From positions 1 to 64,000 of the forward strand of contig JAUSBJ010000031.1 in assembly GCA_030652035.1 (NCBI GenBank): DNA of 64,000 nt, in the 5' to 3' direction. Position numbers and translations under genes: made by a program. Source of the DNA: Sulfurimicrobium sp. (GTDB taxonomy: Bacteria; Pseudomonadota; Gammaproteobacteria; Burkholderiales; Sulfuricellaceae). Below are positions 46,958 through 55,821 of this stretch, one piece after another. Position 1 is the first letter of the stretch. Every line of letters starts with the position of its first letter. The notes under the pieces were generated by a model. The model saw only the letters and a program-made list of their open reading frames with translations. It had not been told where the DNA came from and ran no database searches.

Positions 46958-47251
46958 TCAAGCCACTGCCTCAAGCGATGCGGAGTGCTCGATCTGGTTG
47001 CGGTACAAGTCGATCACTGGAAAGCACAGATCATATTCGCCCCAAACTAATTCGCCATATTCGAGGCGAAACGTCGCAAAACGGGCCGGATCGAGCCAAG
47101 CACGAATATCTGGGTGAAGGGCGTGCGTGAGGAAAGGTTTGAAGTCCACTGTCTGCTCGGTGCTGTCATCGAATCTCAGACGGATAAGGAAGTCTCCAAC
47201 CTGTTCGGCAGTGACAATATTGATGGTGGTTAGTGTCTCGCGCTCAGACAT
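46958..47251 (-). CDS. DUF2442 family protein
   Basis: 97 aa. IVTAEQVGDFLIRLRFDDSTEQTVDFKPFL and a W-x-D-P-A-R-F-A-T-F-x-x-E-x-G segment match DUF2442, a small domain often found beside toxin-antitoxin-like genes. Its start overlaps the upstream nucleotidyltransferase gene by 8 bp, so the two are coupled. About 140 bp without a recognised gene separates it from the ketosynthase start. Confidence 0.85.
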   Translation of the reverse strand: MSERETLTTINIVTAEQVGDFLIRLRFDDSTEQTVDFKPFLTHALHPDIRAWLDPARFATFRLEYGELVWGEYDLCFPVIDLYRNQIEHSASLEAVA

Positions 47252-47534
47252 TGACCATCTCCCGTTCGATGAAGGGCCTCAGTTCGGGGCGTAGTGCTTT
47301 TTCAGTTACCAGATCCACGGGGCATTTCAATAAGTCTTCCAGATAGAACTGCACGCCAAAGTAGCGTTTTGACGTGGCCGCTCCATCAAAAGCCACCAGC
47401 ACATCTACATCGCTATCGTCGCGCGCGTCATCGCGAACCGTGGAACCAAACAAGGCAAGACGGGTTACGCCAAATTTCTCGCTCAGTAGTGCCTTGTGCT
47501 GGGAAAGCAGTTCCAGTGCTTTGGTACGATTCAT
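47244..47534 (-). CDS. MNT-type nucleotidyltransferase-domain protein
   Basis: 96 aa from the ATG at 47534 (GGAG eight bases upstream). Minimal nucleotidyltransferase with LFGSTVRDDARDDSDVDVLVAF (G-S-x-D-x-D), as in MntA antitoxins and orphan NTases. No HEPN partner is present; its partner is DUF2442. Lies inside the polyene cluster and is probably a small inserted module. Confidence 0.85.
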   Translation of the reverse strand: MNRTKALELLSQHKALLSEKFGVTRLALFGSTVRDDARDDSDVDVLVAFDGAATSKRYFGVQFYLEDLLKCPVDLVTEKALRPELRPFIEREMVNV

Positions 47535-47602
47535 AAAAAACTCCATGCGCGACGGTAGCGCTTATTCTACTTGTTGCCGGAATTGTTTTCCTGTTTCATC
47601 GT

Positions 47603-49921
47603 TCAGCTTCTAGCCCACATGGCGGCGAACAGTAATGATAAAATCGCGCCCAGCGCCACCGTGATGCCGATCGCCTGCAGCACCGGGGTGGCGGAAAACG
47701 CCAGCACCCCGAAGGCGCTCACGGTGCTGGCGGCGCACACCAGCACCCCGAACAGGGTGCGGCGGTGTTCGGCCTCATCCAGTGCGGGGCGGTTGAAGAA
47801 CAAGCCGTAGTTGAGCCCGATGCCCAGCACCAGCAGCAGGGAAACGATGTGGAACAGCGACAGCCTGATGCCCATCCCGGCCAGCAGCGCGGCGGTGGCG
47901 AGCATGGCGGCGGCCACCGGCAGCAGCACGGCAAACACGGCGCGGAAATTGCGCAGCCCGATGCCCAGCACCAGCATGATGGCCAGCACCCCGAGCAGGG
48001 AATAGCGCAGCGACTGGTCGCGGTACTGCATGATCATGCGGCTGGACTCGCCCTTGATGTCGAGCAGGAAGGCATCATTGCCGAGTCCGGACATGAATGT
48101 CTTGAGCGCGGCTTCGTCACTCACGTTGCGTAGAGAAATCAGCGCCACCCAGCCATCCCCCTGTCTCACCATCAGGCCTTCTGCCAGCCCGCCCAGCGGC
48201 GTGCCTTGCCAGTCCGAGGCTTGCAACAGCGGCAGGTGGCGCGACTTTTCCACCTGTTGCAGGAAAGGTTCGAAGACCTCCGCCTTGAAGGGCGTTTTCG
48301 CCACCGCAAGCACGAGATTCCGGCGCAAGGCTTCCGGCTCGGGCAATGCGGCCTGGCGCGCTGCCTGAGTGCGCGCGCTGGGGACGATGCGCGCCGCGAG
48401 ATCATATCCGGCCGTGATGCCTTGCCGCACCAGCGCCTGCAGTTGGGGGACAAGCGCTTCGCTCTGCTCCAGCGCAGCCTGCCGGGTGGCGCCGGGAACG
48501 GCGATCAGGTAGCGCACGTCGGGCGCGCCCAATGCTTCGCGCAGGCTGCGGTCCAGCTCCAGCGCTTGTTGCGGGATCGGGCTCAGGCGGGAAAGCTCGT
48601 TCTCCCACAGGTCCTGGCGCTGCGTTGCCAGGTAGGCGGCTGCGGCGGCGAGCACCAGCAGCGGCAGCCACTTCAGGCCGGAAAGCATGGATGCGCCGCG
48701 CGCCAGCAGGGCCTGCGTACGCGTGCGGCTGGCGAGGGCGAACTGGCCCGGCGCGATTTCGGGCAGCACGAAGCGCGTCACCAGCCCGGCTGCCAGCACC
48801 CCGGCAAGCGAGAACATGCCCAGTTGCGACAGGCCGCTGAAGCCGGAAAGCAGCATGGTGAGGCTGCCGAACACCGTGGTCAGCACGGCCAGCCTGAGGG
48901 TCGGCCAGATGCGCTTGAGGGTGTCGCGCAGGCTTTCGCCCGCGGTGCGCTGGGTGAAGAGATAAGTGGGATAGTCCACCGCCTCGCCGATCAGGGTGGC
49001 GCCGAAGCCCAGCGTGATGCCGTGCACGCTGCCATAACAGAGGCTCACGGCGGCCAGTCCGACCAGCGCGCCGCTGGCCACCGGGAGGATGCCGAGCCCG
49101 AGGAGGCGCGGCGAGCCGTAGGCCAGCAGCAGGATCAGCGAAACCAGGAACATGGCCAGCAGGCTGAGGCGCCAGGCGTCATTATGGATGAGGTTGCGCG
49201 ACGCCACGGCAAAGACACTGGGGCCGCTCATGATGATTTGCAGTTCAGGGCTGGTGCGGCTTGCGTTGAAAACCTGGCGGATGGCATCGCCCACCTGCTG
49301 CTGGGCGTCGATGTCGAAGGCAGGCGCGTGGGTTTGTGCCAGCAGCAGGGCGCGCTGGCCATCGTTTGAGAACCACACGCCGTGTTGCAAACTGGGGCTG
49401 CTGCCTGCGCCGCCCCAGTCTTCCAGCAGGCTCAGCATGGCGCCGGTCGGGTCGCCGGGAAGCAATTGCTTCACCATTGCGCCCGCCGGCGAGGCCAGCA
49501 ACTGGAGACTGTCCTGCAAGCTCTGCTCCAGCCCGGCGGCGCTGAAGCGGGCGGCTGCGGTGGCGGGGCTGAGCAGGTGGCGGTATTGCATCAGGCGCTC
49601 GCGCTCCGCCGGGCTCAAGGCCTGTTCGCCGTTGCGCACGTAGCTGAAATGGCCGCTTGCCGCGAGCGCCTGAGCCAGCTTCCTGCTGGTCTGGGCCCGC
49701 TCTGCGGCGCTGCCATTTTCCACGGCGAGCAGGACCAGGCGCGAGGCCACGCCGTCGCGCAGCTGGTCGACCATCAATTGCTGCGCGGGCGCGGCGCTGT
49801 CCGGCAGGAAGGCGGCCATGTCGGTGTTGAAGCGGGTATGCGCCGTGACCCACCACAGGCAGCCCGCCAGCACGGCCAGCCAGAGCATCACGGGCCAGCG
49901 CAGGCCGGACCGCAAGCTCAA
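47603..49921 (-). CDS. MMPL-family lipid exporter (ApeN-like)
   Basis: 772 aa RND/MMPL permease with two six-helix halves; TTG start overlapping the stop of the LolA-like gene (TTGA). The repeated motifs TLIGEAVDYPTYLFTQR and GIGLNYGLFFNRP are typical of MMPL exporters of polyene clusters. It probably moves the polyene lipid from the inner membrane toward the outer membrane. Confidence 0.88.
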   Translation of the reverse strand: MSLRSGLRWPVMLWLAVLAGCLWWVTAHTRFNTDMAAFLPDSAAPAQQLMVDQLRDGVASRLVLLAVENGSAAERAQTSRKLAQALAASGHFSYVRNGEQALSPAERERLMQYRHLLSPATAAARFSAAGLEQSLQDSLQLLASPAGAMVKQLLPGDPTGAMLSLLEDWGGAGSSPSLQHGVWFSNDGQRALLLAQTHAPAFDIDAQQQVGDAIRQVFNASRTSPELQIIMSGPSVFAVASRNLIHNDAWRLSLLAMFLVSLILLLAYGSPRLLGLGILPVASGALVGLAAVSLCYGSVHGITLGFGATLIGEAVDYPTYLFTQRTAGESLRDTLKRIWPTLRLAVLTTVFGSLTMLLSGFSGLSQLGMFSLAGVLAAGLVTRFVLPEIAPGQFALASRTRTQALLARGASMLSGLKWLPLLVLAAAAAYLATQRQDLWENELSRLSPIPQQALELDRSLREALGAPDVRYLIAVPGATRQAALEQSEALVPQLQALVRQGITAGYDLAARIVPSARTQAARQAALPEPEALRRNLVLAVAKTPFKAEVFEPFLQQVEKSRHLPLLQASDWQGTPLGGLAEGLMVRQGDGWVALISLRNVSDEAALKTFMSGLGNDAFLLDIKGESSRMIMQYRDQSLRYSLLGVLAIMLVLGIGLRNFRAVFAVLLPVAAAMLATAALLAGMGIRLSLFHIVSLLLVLGIGLNYGLFFNRPALDEAEHRRTLFGVLVCAASTVSAFGVLAFSATPVLQAIGITVALGAILSLLFAAMWARS

Positions 49922-50520
49922 GGCGACTCTCCGCTCAGGGTCATGAGGCTGCGGTCGCCGCCGGCTTCCTCGATTTCAATCGTGCTGATCCTGGCCTTGC
50001 TGCCGCTGATGCGGATGACGCGGATGAATTGTGCCATGTCGATGTCGGAAGGCAGCAGCACCAGAGTCCACTGCTGCTCGTTGCCATCGAGGCGGATCTT
50101 GTAGAAGCGCTCCAGGGTTTTGGCGTCGCCATTGAGCGTGGAACGCATGCTTTCGATGAATCCCCGGATCGCGGGGTAATCGCGCAGCGCCAGCGCATGC
50201 TTTTTCTGCGCGGCGGGTTTTTCCCAGGTCAGGCGCTCGCCATCCACCGTCAGGATTTCCTCGAAAGGGGTCTGCACGTGTTTTTGCAGGAAGGCGGGTT
50301 TATTGTAGCGTAGCGTGCCGCCCATTTTGAGCGGTTCCCTGAGCAGGGCGGAATGCTTGGTTTCGCTGTAGCGCACCTGTCCGGCCGGGCGCTCGGCGAG
50401 TATTTTCATCAGGGCAGCGGTGTTCCAGTCGGCCTGGACGAGCCCGCACCATAGCGCGGCCAGCAACGCCAGCGCAATATGGGGGAGGCGTCTAGCGGGA
50501 AGCAGATGCCCAGTAATCAT
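49918..50520 (-). CDS. LolA-like outer-membrane lipoprotein carrier (ApeM-like)
   Basis: 200 aa from the ATG at 50520, overlapping the acyltransferase 3' end by 29 bp. Signal peptide (cleaved after VQA), then a LolA-like fold (GQVRYSETKHSALLREPLKMGGTLRYNKPAFLQKHV). It probably carries the polyene lipid across the periplasm with the MMPL exporter. Confidence 0.85.
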   Translation of the reverse strand: MITGHLLPARRLPHIALALLAALWCGLVQADWNTAALMKILAERPAGQVRYSETKHSALLREPLKMGGTLRYNKPAFLQKHVQTPFEEILTVDGERLTWEKPAAQKKHALALRDYPAIRGFIESMRSTLNGDAKTLERFYKIRLDGNEQQWTLVLLPSDIDMAQFIRVIRISGSKARISTIEIEEAGGDRSLMTLSGESP

Positions 50521-51391
50521 AGAAATTGAACCAGTTGTAAGGCGCGACGCGGCAGTAATGTTCGAGGCGGGAAACGTATTGCTGCAAATGGCCCTGAATG
50601 ATTTCGCGCCGTTGCGCGCGCGGCGCGTCCAGACTTTGCGCCAGTATCTCGAAATGCACCTCATAGCGGCGACCGCCCCGATACAGGCCGATGCCAAGCA
50701 CCACCGGGGCGTGCATGATGCTGGCGAAGCTGAGCGGGCCTTCGGGCAGTTCGGCGTCAGCATCGAAGAAGCGGCAGGTCAGGGTCTTGTCGCCCGGCCG
50801 GATACGGTCGCCGAGAATGCCGACGATGCCGCCGGCCTCGATGACTTCCTTGGCGCGCAGCAGGCCATCCGGCGAGCCCATGGAGATGATCGAGTCCGCC
50901 AGTGCCGGGTTGAGCGAATTCATGATGGCGTTCATTTTCTGGGCGTTGTCGACATGCATCAGGATGGCAAAGGGCACTTCTCCGAATTGTACCGCCAGCG
51001 AGCGCAGCACCTCGAAACTGCCCAGATGCGCCCCCAGCAGCACACAGCCGCGGCCTTCGCGCAACTTTTGCTGGACGCTTTCCACGCCATGCACATCGAT
51101 CTCGAAATGGCCATGGCGGCCGGAGAGGAAATAGAGCCGGTCGAGGATGGTGGCCGAAAAGCAGAAATAATGGCGATAGATATCCAGCCAGCGTGGCTTC
51201 CGTGCCAGGGCGCGGCGCAGGTAAAGGCGCGATGCGGCGCGCGCGCGGCGCGAGAAGAGCAGGAAATACAGGCTGATCGGCACCAGCAGCACGCGCCCTG
51301 CCGGCCGTCCGAGCTTGAGCGTGATCCAGGTGATCAGGTGCATCAGCAGGGGGCTGCCGCGTTCCTCCTGGCTCAGCCAGCTCTGGCTCAC
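50492..51391 (-). CDS. LpxL/HtrB-type acyltransferase
   Basis: 299 aa from a GTG start overlapping the hotdog stop (GTGA). HAHX4E catalytic motif as GAHLGSFEVLRSL and downstream GILGDRI are typical of lysophospholipid/lipid A acyltransferases. It probably attaches the polyene chain or a fatty acid to the glycolipid acceptor. Membrane-associated N-terminal helix (GRVLLVPISLYFLLFSRR). Confidence 0.87.
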   Translation of the reverse strand: MSQSWLSQEERGSPLLMHLITWITLKLGRPAGRVLLVPISLYFLLFSRRARAASRLYLRRALARKPRWLDIYRHYFCFSATILDRLYFLSGRHGHFEIDVHGVESVQQKLREGRGCVLLGAHLGSFEVLRSLAVQFGEVPFAILMHVDNAQKMNAIMNSLNPALADSIISMGSPDGLLRAKEVIEAGGIVGILGDRIRPGDKTLTCRFFDADAELPEGPLSFASIMHAPVVLGIGLYRGGRRYEVHFEILAQSLDAPRAQRREIIQGHLQQYVSRLEHYCRVAPYNWFNFYDYWASASR

Positions 51392-51699
51392 GGTTCGACT
51401 CCTGCAGCTGTCTCGATCTGCATCGAGCCCTGGGCGATGATGCGGTCCTCCGTCTTGCAGACGAAGCGCACGCGGCCCCCAGCGCCGAAATCCAGCGTGA
51501 TGGCGAAGGCTTCGCCGGGCAAGAGGGGGGACAGGAACTTGACGCTGGGGAAGCCGCTGCAATGCATGCCTTCGCCCGCTTCGCGCCGCATGGCGGCGCA
51601 TATGTAATTCAGCAGCACCACCCCAGGCACGATGGGCTTGCCGGGAAAATGGCCGGGCAGGGCGGGATGGTTTTCAGGGATGACTTGCCATTCGCTCAT
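51388..51699 (-). CDS. FabZ-like hotdog dehydratase (ApeI-like)
   Basis: 103 aa. NHPALPGHFPGKPIVPGVVLL is the classic FabZ-type active-site segment with catalytic His. Likely partner of the ApeP-like protein in the dehydratase. Overlaps the AMP-ligase stop by ATGA. Confidence 0.9.
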   Translation of the reverse strand: MSEWQVIPENHPALPGHFPGKPIVPGVVLLNYICAAMRREAGEGMHCSGFPSVKFLSPLLPGEAFAITLDFGAGGRVRFVCKTEDRIIAQGSMQIETAAGVEP

Positions 51700-53033
51700 G
51701 ATGCGGGCCTTGTGCCCAGCCTGGCGATGAGCTTGCGCAGGGCCTCGCGCGGCAGCTTGCCGGTGGCGTTGCGCGGCAGGGCGTCCACCTTGTAGAGGGG
51801 GCGGGGCAGGAAAGCCGGGTCGATGGTTTGTCGCAGGGCTGAGATGATCTGCTGCGCGCTCAGCTTCGGCGCGACCACCAGCGCACAGAGGCGCACGGCC
51901 ATGCCCGGCACCTCGTCGGGGGCGAAAAAGATGCCGTCGCGCACCCCCGGTATGAGGTTGAGCTGGCGGTTGAGTTCACCCAGGGAAGCGCGCTTGCCGG
52001 CAATGTTCAGCATGTCGGCGGCCCGTCCCGTCAGGCGGAAATGGCTGCCGTCCGTGGCTTCGATCACGTCCTGCAATTCGATCCGGGTTTGAATGTGGCC
52101 GCCTTCCACACAGGTCCGGCCATTTTCGGCACGGGATAAAGTGACACCTGCCAGAGGCTTCCAGTCTTCTCCGTTTGCGGTGCTCCGGGTAGCAATGGAG
52201 CCGGTTTCCGTACTGCCATAGATTTCCATCAGCAGGGCGCCAAAGGCGGTTTCTGCCTGTTCTGCCAGTTCGGCCGAGAGGGGCGCTGCGGCAGAGAGGA
52301 TGAGGGCGAGCGGCGGCATAACAGCCTGCTGTTCCAGGCAGATGCGCAAGTGCAGCGGCGTGGTGACCAGCACGCGCGGCGCTGGAAGCGACTCCAGCGC
52401 AAGGCGGATGTCGGCAGGAAAGAGCGGCTGCCCGGAGTGGATCACGCCCCCGTTGTGCAGCGGCAGCATCAGGGTGGAGCCCAGGCCGTACATGTGCTGC
52501 GGCGGGACGGTGCCGAGAACGTGGCAGCCCGTTTCAAGCCCCAGACGGCTGGCGGTGAGCGTCGCCTCGGTCACCAGAGAGCCCCATGTTTTGGGGTGCG
52601 GCATGGACTGTCCGGTGCTGCCGGAGGTGAAGGTGATGGCGGCGATATGCTCTGCGGCAATGAGCGGGATTTCGCCATGGGAACGCCCTCCGGATGGAAG
52701 CGCCGGGTAGGCGCGTATTTCCAGACCCGCCACGTTCATGGGCTGGTCCGCTACGCCATAGGCATCAGGATGTGTGGCATGCAGTAGTGCCAGCGTCTGT
52801 CCGGCATGATTGGGCGGCAGCAGGCTGGTCTGGCCACGCAGCATGGCAGCGCAGAAGGTGGTCAGGAAATGATAGCGGTCGCTGCACAGGTTGAAGACAA
52901 ATGGCCGTTCCGGCAGGCGTTCTGCCACTTGTCCGACTTCATGCAGGAATGCGGCCAGGCTGACCGGGCCGGTATTGCGCCAGGCCACTGCCTGATCGTC
53001 GCTGCGGGGGGAAAGAAGCGCGATGGCGGACAT
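51696..53033 (-). CDS. AMP-dependent acyl/aryl-ACP ligase (ApeH-like)
   Basis: 445 aa ANL-superfamily enzyme with P-loop FTSGSTGQSMPHPK, YGSTETGSIA and the C-terminal PRNATGKLPREALR lysine motif. It probably activates the aryl or acyl starter and loads it on the ACP. In this cluster no ammonia lyase or chorismatase is encoded nearby, so the starter must come from elsewhere. Confidence 0.88.
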   Translation of the reverse strand: MSAIALLSPRSDDQAVAWRNTGPVSLAAFLHEVGQVAERLPERPFVFNLCSDRYHFLTTFCAAMLRGQTSLLPPNHAGQTLALLHATHPDAYGVADQPMNVAGLEIRAYPALPSGGRSHGEIPLIAAEHIAAITFTSGSTGQSMPHPKTWGSLVTEATLTASRLGLETGCHVLGTVPPQHMYGLGSTLMLPLHNGGVIHSGQPLFPADIRLALESLPAPRVLVTTPLHLRICLEQQAVMPPLALILSAAAPLSAELAEQAETAFGALLMEIYGSTETGSIATRSTANGEDWKPLAGVTLSRAENGRTCVEGGHIQTRIELQDVIEATDGSHFRLTGRAADMLNIAGKRASLGELNRQLNLIPGVRDGIFFAPDEVPGMAVRLCALVVAPKLSAQQIISALRQTIDPAFLPRPLYKVDALPRNATGKLPREALRKLIARLGTRPAS

Positions 53034-53034
53034 T

Positions 53035-53508
53035 TTATCTGGCCGGAAAGCCGTGCTGGACCAGGAACAGCATCAAGGCCAGCGGATTGCGGTGCTTGTA
53101 CTGGCGGAAACGCCATCTGCGGAACAGGTATTCAGCGCAAATAAGCACTGCGGCCAGCAAAGGCGGCAAGGCGGCCAGCAGCCCGGCATTGAGCTGCGGC
53201 GCCAGCACGGCGCAGAGCAGCGCGCATCCCAGCAGGTAGAGCGACCAGATGGCGGTCAGCTGGCGCGTGTATTGGAGCAGTTCGTCTGACAGGCCGTGCG
53301 GCTGTTCGCAGCGGGCGATACGTGTGATCAGCGCTTCTTCCTGATACAGGCTGCGGCCGAAAATGAAGGCCAGCAGCAGGCTGATGAGCACCGGCGGCAT
53401 TGCCGCCACCAACGCATGCCAGGCGGGAGGCGTGAATTGAACGAGCCGGGTGAAGCCCCAGCCCAGCGCGACGATGAACAACAGGCGCAAAACGAGGCGG
53501 GTGTGCAA
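53035..53508 (-). CDS. COG4648-like membrane protein of the polyene cluster
   Basis: 157 aa, four membrane segments in two pairs, Ala/Leu-rich; TTG start at 53508. Such small membrane proteins accompany aryl-polyene clusters, role unknown. Eight bases after the ACP stop and one base before the ligase start, so clearly in the operon. Confidence 0.7.
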   Translation of the reverse strand: MHTRLVLRLLFIVALGWGFTRLVQFTPPAWHALVAAMPPVLISLLLAFIFGRSLYQEEALITRIARCEQPHGLSDELLQYTRQLTAIWSLYLLGCALLCAVLAPQLNAGLLAALPPLLAAVLICAEYLFRRWRFRQYKHRNPLALMLFLVQHGFPAR

Positions 53509-53516
53509 GATGTTGC

Positions 53517-53786
53517 CTATTTGACGCGGCTCTTCTCGATATGCCGGGTCAGGCTCCGCAGGGACGAGAAAATGGAAGCATTGTCAGGGGCGTCGGATTT
53601 GAGCTGAAATCCGTAGGTTTTCGAAATGGCGAGCGAAAGCTCCAGCATGTCGATCGAGTCCAGCCCGAGACCTTCGTGATAGAGCGGCTCAGCCGGGGCG
53701 ATTTCCTGCGGCGTGATCTCCAGGTTGAGCGCCTGCACAATGAGTGCGGCGACTTCCTGTTCCAACGAGGTTTGGCTGTCGGTCAT
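53517..53786 (-). CDS. Acyl carrier protein of the polyene cluster
   Basis: 89 aa with the phosphopantetheine site GLDSIDMLEL (S44). It carries starter and growing polyene. Only this ACP is seen in the cluster, whereas APE clusters usually encode two. First gene of the operon. Confidence 0.92.
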   Translation of the reverse strand: MTDSQTSLEQEVAALIVQALNLEITPQEIAPAEPLYHEGLGLDSIDMLELSLAISKTYGFQLKSDAPDNASIFSSLRSLTRHIEKSRVK

Positions 53787-54082
53787 GGGGCGAATTCGGA
53801 TCTAAGGGTGGGGCGAAATTATAGCCCCTAATGAACCGATGGTCACGCTGCCATAAGGAAGGGGGGGCACCGAGAGCGCCGGGGGTGCATAGACATGGGT
53901 CTGACTTGTTTTACAGCGGGAGAACTCGAGTGCTCCGGAGGCTGGGAAAAGCGGCAGGCTAGGGGATGACGCCATCCGCAATGGCGCTGCTGCTGCAAGA
54001 AAACGGCTCCAGATGAAGAAAGGCGCCGGTCAAACATGTCGTTTAACCTGGCGCCTTCAAGGGACGAATCAGAAGTGTCTGA
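53787..54082. other. Intergenic region upstream of the polyene operon
   Basis: 296 bp holding the polyene promoter (not resolved) and the terminator of the carbonic anhydrase gene. A GGGGG/CCCC-rich stretch near 53861-53885 is present. No ORF of significance. Confidence 0.4.
54021..54056 (-). terminator. Terminator of the carbonic anhydrase gene
   Basis: Long imperfect hairpin: AGGCGCC (54021-54027) pairs with GGCGCCT (54050-54056) and inner GGT/ACC and AAAC/GTTT pairs extend it. On the minus strand TTTCTTC follows. Confidence 0.7.
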
Positions 54083-54805
54083 TTATTTTGTCATCACCGG
54101 CGCCTGCTTGATCTTTGCGGCGTCGGTTTCACCATTGATGTTTACTACCACCAAACGGCCGTTGCCCTGTTTGTAGTCGTTGCGGAAATCGTAGACGGCA
54201 CCTACAACGGTGAGCTTGCCAGCCTTCATTTCGGGGGCGTATTTCTGCATGGCATTAGCCACCTGGCTGTTTACGTTGGCTTGGACGCTATCCATGACTT
54301 CCTTGTCGTCCTTGGTGTTCTTGCCGGGGACCTGAAGTGTGTCCAGTTCCTTCTTGATGGCGGGCTCGATGCCTTCGTATCCGCCCATCACGGCTTTCAC
54401 TGCGCCGCAGGCGGAGTGGCCGATGAACATCAGTACCGGCGTGTGGAGATGGCGCACGCCGTATTCCACCGAGCCTTCGCCAGTGGCGTGCTGGTTGCCG
54501 ATGTTGCGGATCATGAACAGGTCGCCGTCCGGCGTCTTGTCCAAAGCATGCGTGTGGACGCGGGAGTCGGAGCAGGTCACGATGGTCGCGCGTGGCTGTT
54601 GGCCTTTCTTGAGGCCTGCGAAGTGCCCTTCCTTCATTTCGCGGACGAAATGGGCATTGTCCTTGAGAAGATTCTTGACGATGGCGCGCGCCTGGGCGGC
54701 TTCATTGCCAGTGGAAGCTTCGGTGCTTGCCTGCGCGGCGGCGGGAATGGCAAGAGCAAGAACGAGCGCTACGCTCAGGCTACGTAAGCGAGGGGATTGG
54801 TTCAT
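54083..54805 (-). CDS. Periplasmic beta-class carbonic anhydrase
   Basis: 240 aa with a signal peptide (cleaved after AQA). Zinc ligands C78, H130 and C133 and the D80/R82 dyad (TCSDSRVHTHALD, GHSACGAV) are intact. It hydrates CO2 in the periplasm, relevant to inorganic-carbon supply or pH. An IscR-like palindrome lies 35 bp upstream of the start. Confidence 0.94.
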   Translation of the reverse strand: MNQSPRLRSLSVALVLALAIPAAAQASTEASTGNEAAQARAIVKNLLKDNAHFVREMKEGHFAGLKKGQQPRATIVTCSDSRVHTHALDKTPDGDLFMIRNIGNQHATGEGSVEYGVRHLHTPVLMFIGHSACGAVKAVMGGYEGIEPAIKKELDTLQVPGKNTKDDKEVMDSVQANVNSQVANAMQKYAPEMKAGKLTVVGAVYDFRNDYKQGNGRLVVVNINGETDAAKIKQAPVMTK

Positions 54806-54839
54806 CTGAGAAACTCCATTCGGTTGGTTAGAATCATTT

Positions 54840-54864
54840 ATACCTGACTAAATATGTCAGGTAT
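54840..54864. promoter_or_regulatory. IscR/Rrf2-like 25-bp operator upstream of carbonic anhydrase
   Basis: Perfect palindrome ATACCTGAC-N7-GTCAGGTAT, extended by flanks to 16-bp arms (54833-54871). It agrees at 23 of 25 positions with the type 1 IscR site as I remember it (half-site ATASYYGACT). Placed 35 bp upstream of the ATG, where it could overlap the promoter. As a hairpin without a T-run it is less likely to be a terminator. Confidence 0.6.
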
Positions 54865-54976
54865 AAATGATGATCTTATCATGCCAAATTAAATCTATGT
54901 CGTAAACTGCGCCCCTCATGCGTGTATTACGAAAAAGTAATGTATTGGGTGCTGTGTCCGTAAGCGGGGTTTGCGC

Positions 54977-55813
54977 CTATCCAGCAGAACGGAATTCGAC
55001 ATTGTCGATCAGCCGTGTCGTGCCCAGCCGGGCGGCGCCCAGCACCACCAGCGCGGCGTCTCCGGCTTGCGCGGGCTGCAGGGTACCGGCGTTGCGTAGC
55101 GAGATGTAATCCACCTGCCAGCCGTGGCGGGCAAGGTCGGCTGCGGCGGCGCTTTCTAGCGTGGCAAAATCGCGCCGCCCAGATGTCACGGCTTCGTGGA
55201 TCAGCCGCAGATTTTGATAGAGCCTGGGCGCTTCTGCGCGTTCTTCAGCTTTCAAATAGCCATTGCGCGAAGAGAGGGCGAGGCCGTCTTCGGCGCGCTG
55301 AGTTTCACCAGCAAAGATTTTCAGCGGCAGATCGAATTCGCGCACCATGCCGCGGATGATGAAAAGCTGCTGGTAATCCTTCTTGCCAAACACCGCACAG
55401 GCGGGCTGCACGATGTTGAAAAGTTTGAGCACGATGGTGGCAACGCCACGAAAATGGCCGGGGCGGAAGGCGCCGCAGAGTTCATTAGCGAAGGGCGGAG
55501 GTTCGACCTGAAACTGCTGTGGCGTGGGGAAAAGTTCCTCTGCGCTGGGGGTGAAGACGATGTCGGCGCCGGCAGCCTGGAGCTTGCGGCAATCTGCCTC
55601 CAGAGTGCGCGGGTACTTGGCCAGATCCTCGCCGGGGCCGAATTGCAGCGGATTGACGAAGATGCTCACCACCACGGTGCGGCCATGCTGGCGCGCCAGT
55701 TCGGCCAGGGCGATATGGCCCTCGTGCAGGTTCCCCATGGTGGGCACGAAGACCACCGGCTGGCGACCCTGCAGGGTTTCGCGCAGAACGGCAATGGTGG
55801 AGATGATTTCCAT
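54977..55813 (-). CDS. panC: Pantothenate synthetase
   Basis: 278 aa. ATP-dependent ligation of pantoate and beta-alanine. PTMGNLHEGHIALAELAR, FVNPLQFGPGEDLAKYPRTLEAD, FGKKDYQQLFIIRGMV and GLALSSRNGYL are conserved. Eight bp from the panB stop. Confidence 0.96.
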   Translation of the reverse strand: MEIISTIAVLRETLQGRQPVVFVPTMGNLHEGHIALAELARQHGRTVVVSIFVNPLQFGPGEDLAKYPRTLEADCRKLQAAGADIVFTPSAEELFPTPQQFQVEPPPFANELCGAFRPGHFRGVATIVLKLFNIVQPACAVFGKKDYQQLFIIRGMVREFDLPLKIFAGETQRAEDGLALSSRNGYLKAEERAEAPRLYQNLRLIHEAVTSGRRDFATLESAAAADLARHGWQVDYISLRNAGTLQPAQAGDAALVVLGAARLGTTRLIDNVEFRSAG

Positions 55814-55821
55814 CGGGTTTC

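Noticed and set aside
46849-47130. Plus-strand ORFs opposite the DUF2442 gene
   Set aside because: No family features; the DUF2442 and nucleotidyltransferase frames on the minus strand are coupled and recognisable.
54833-54871. Palindrome upstream of carbonic anhydrase as a terminator
   Set aside because: AT-rich arms, no T-run on either strand and position just before a start codon; an operator fits better.
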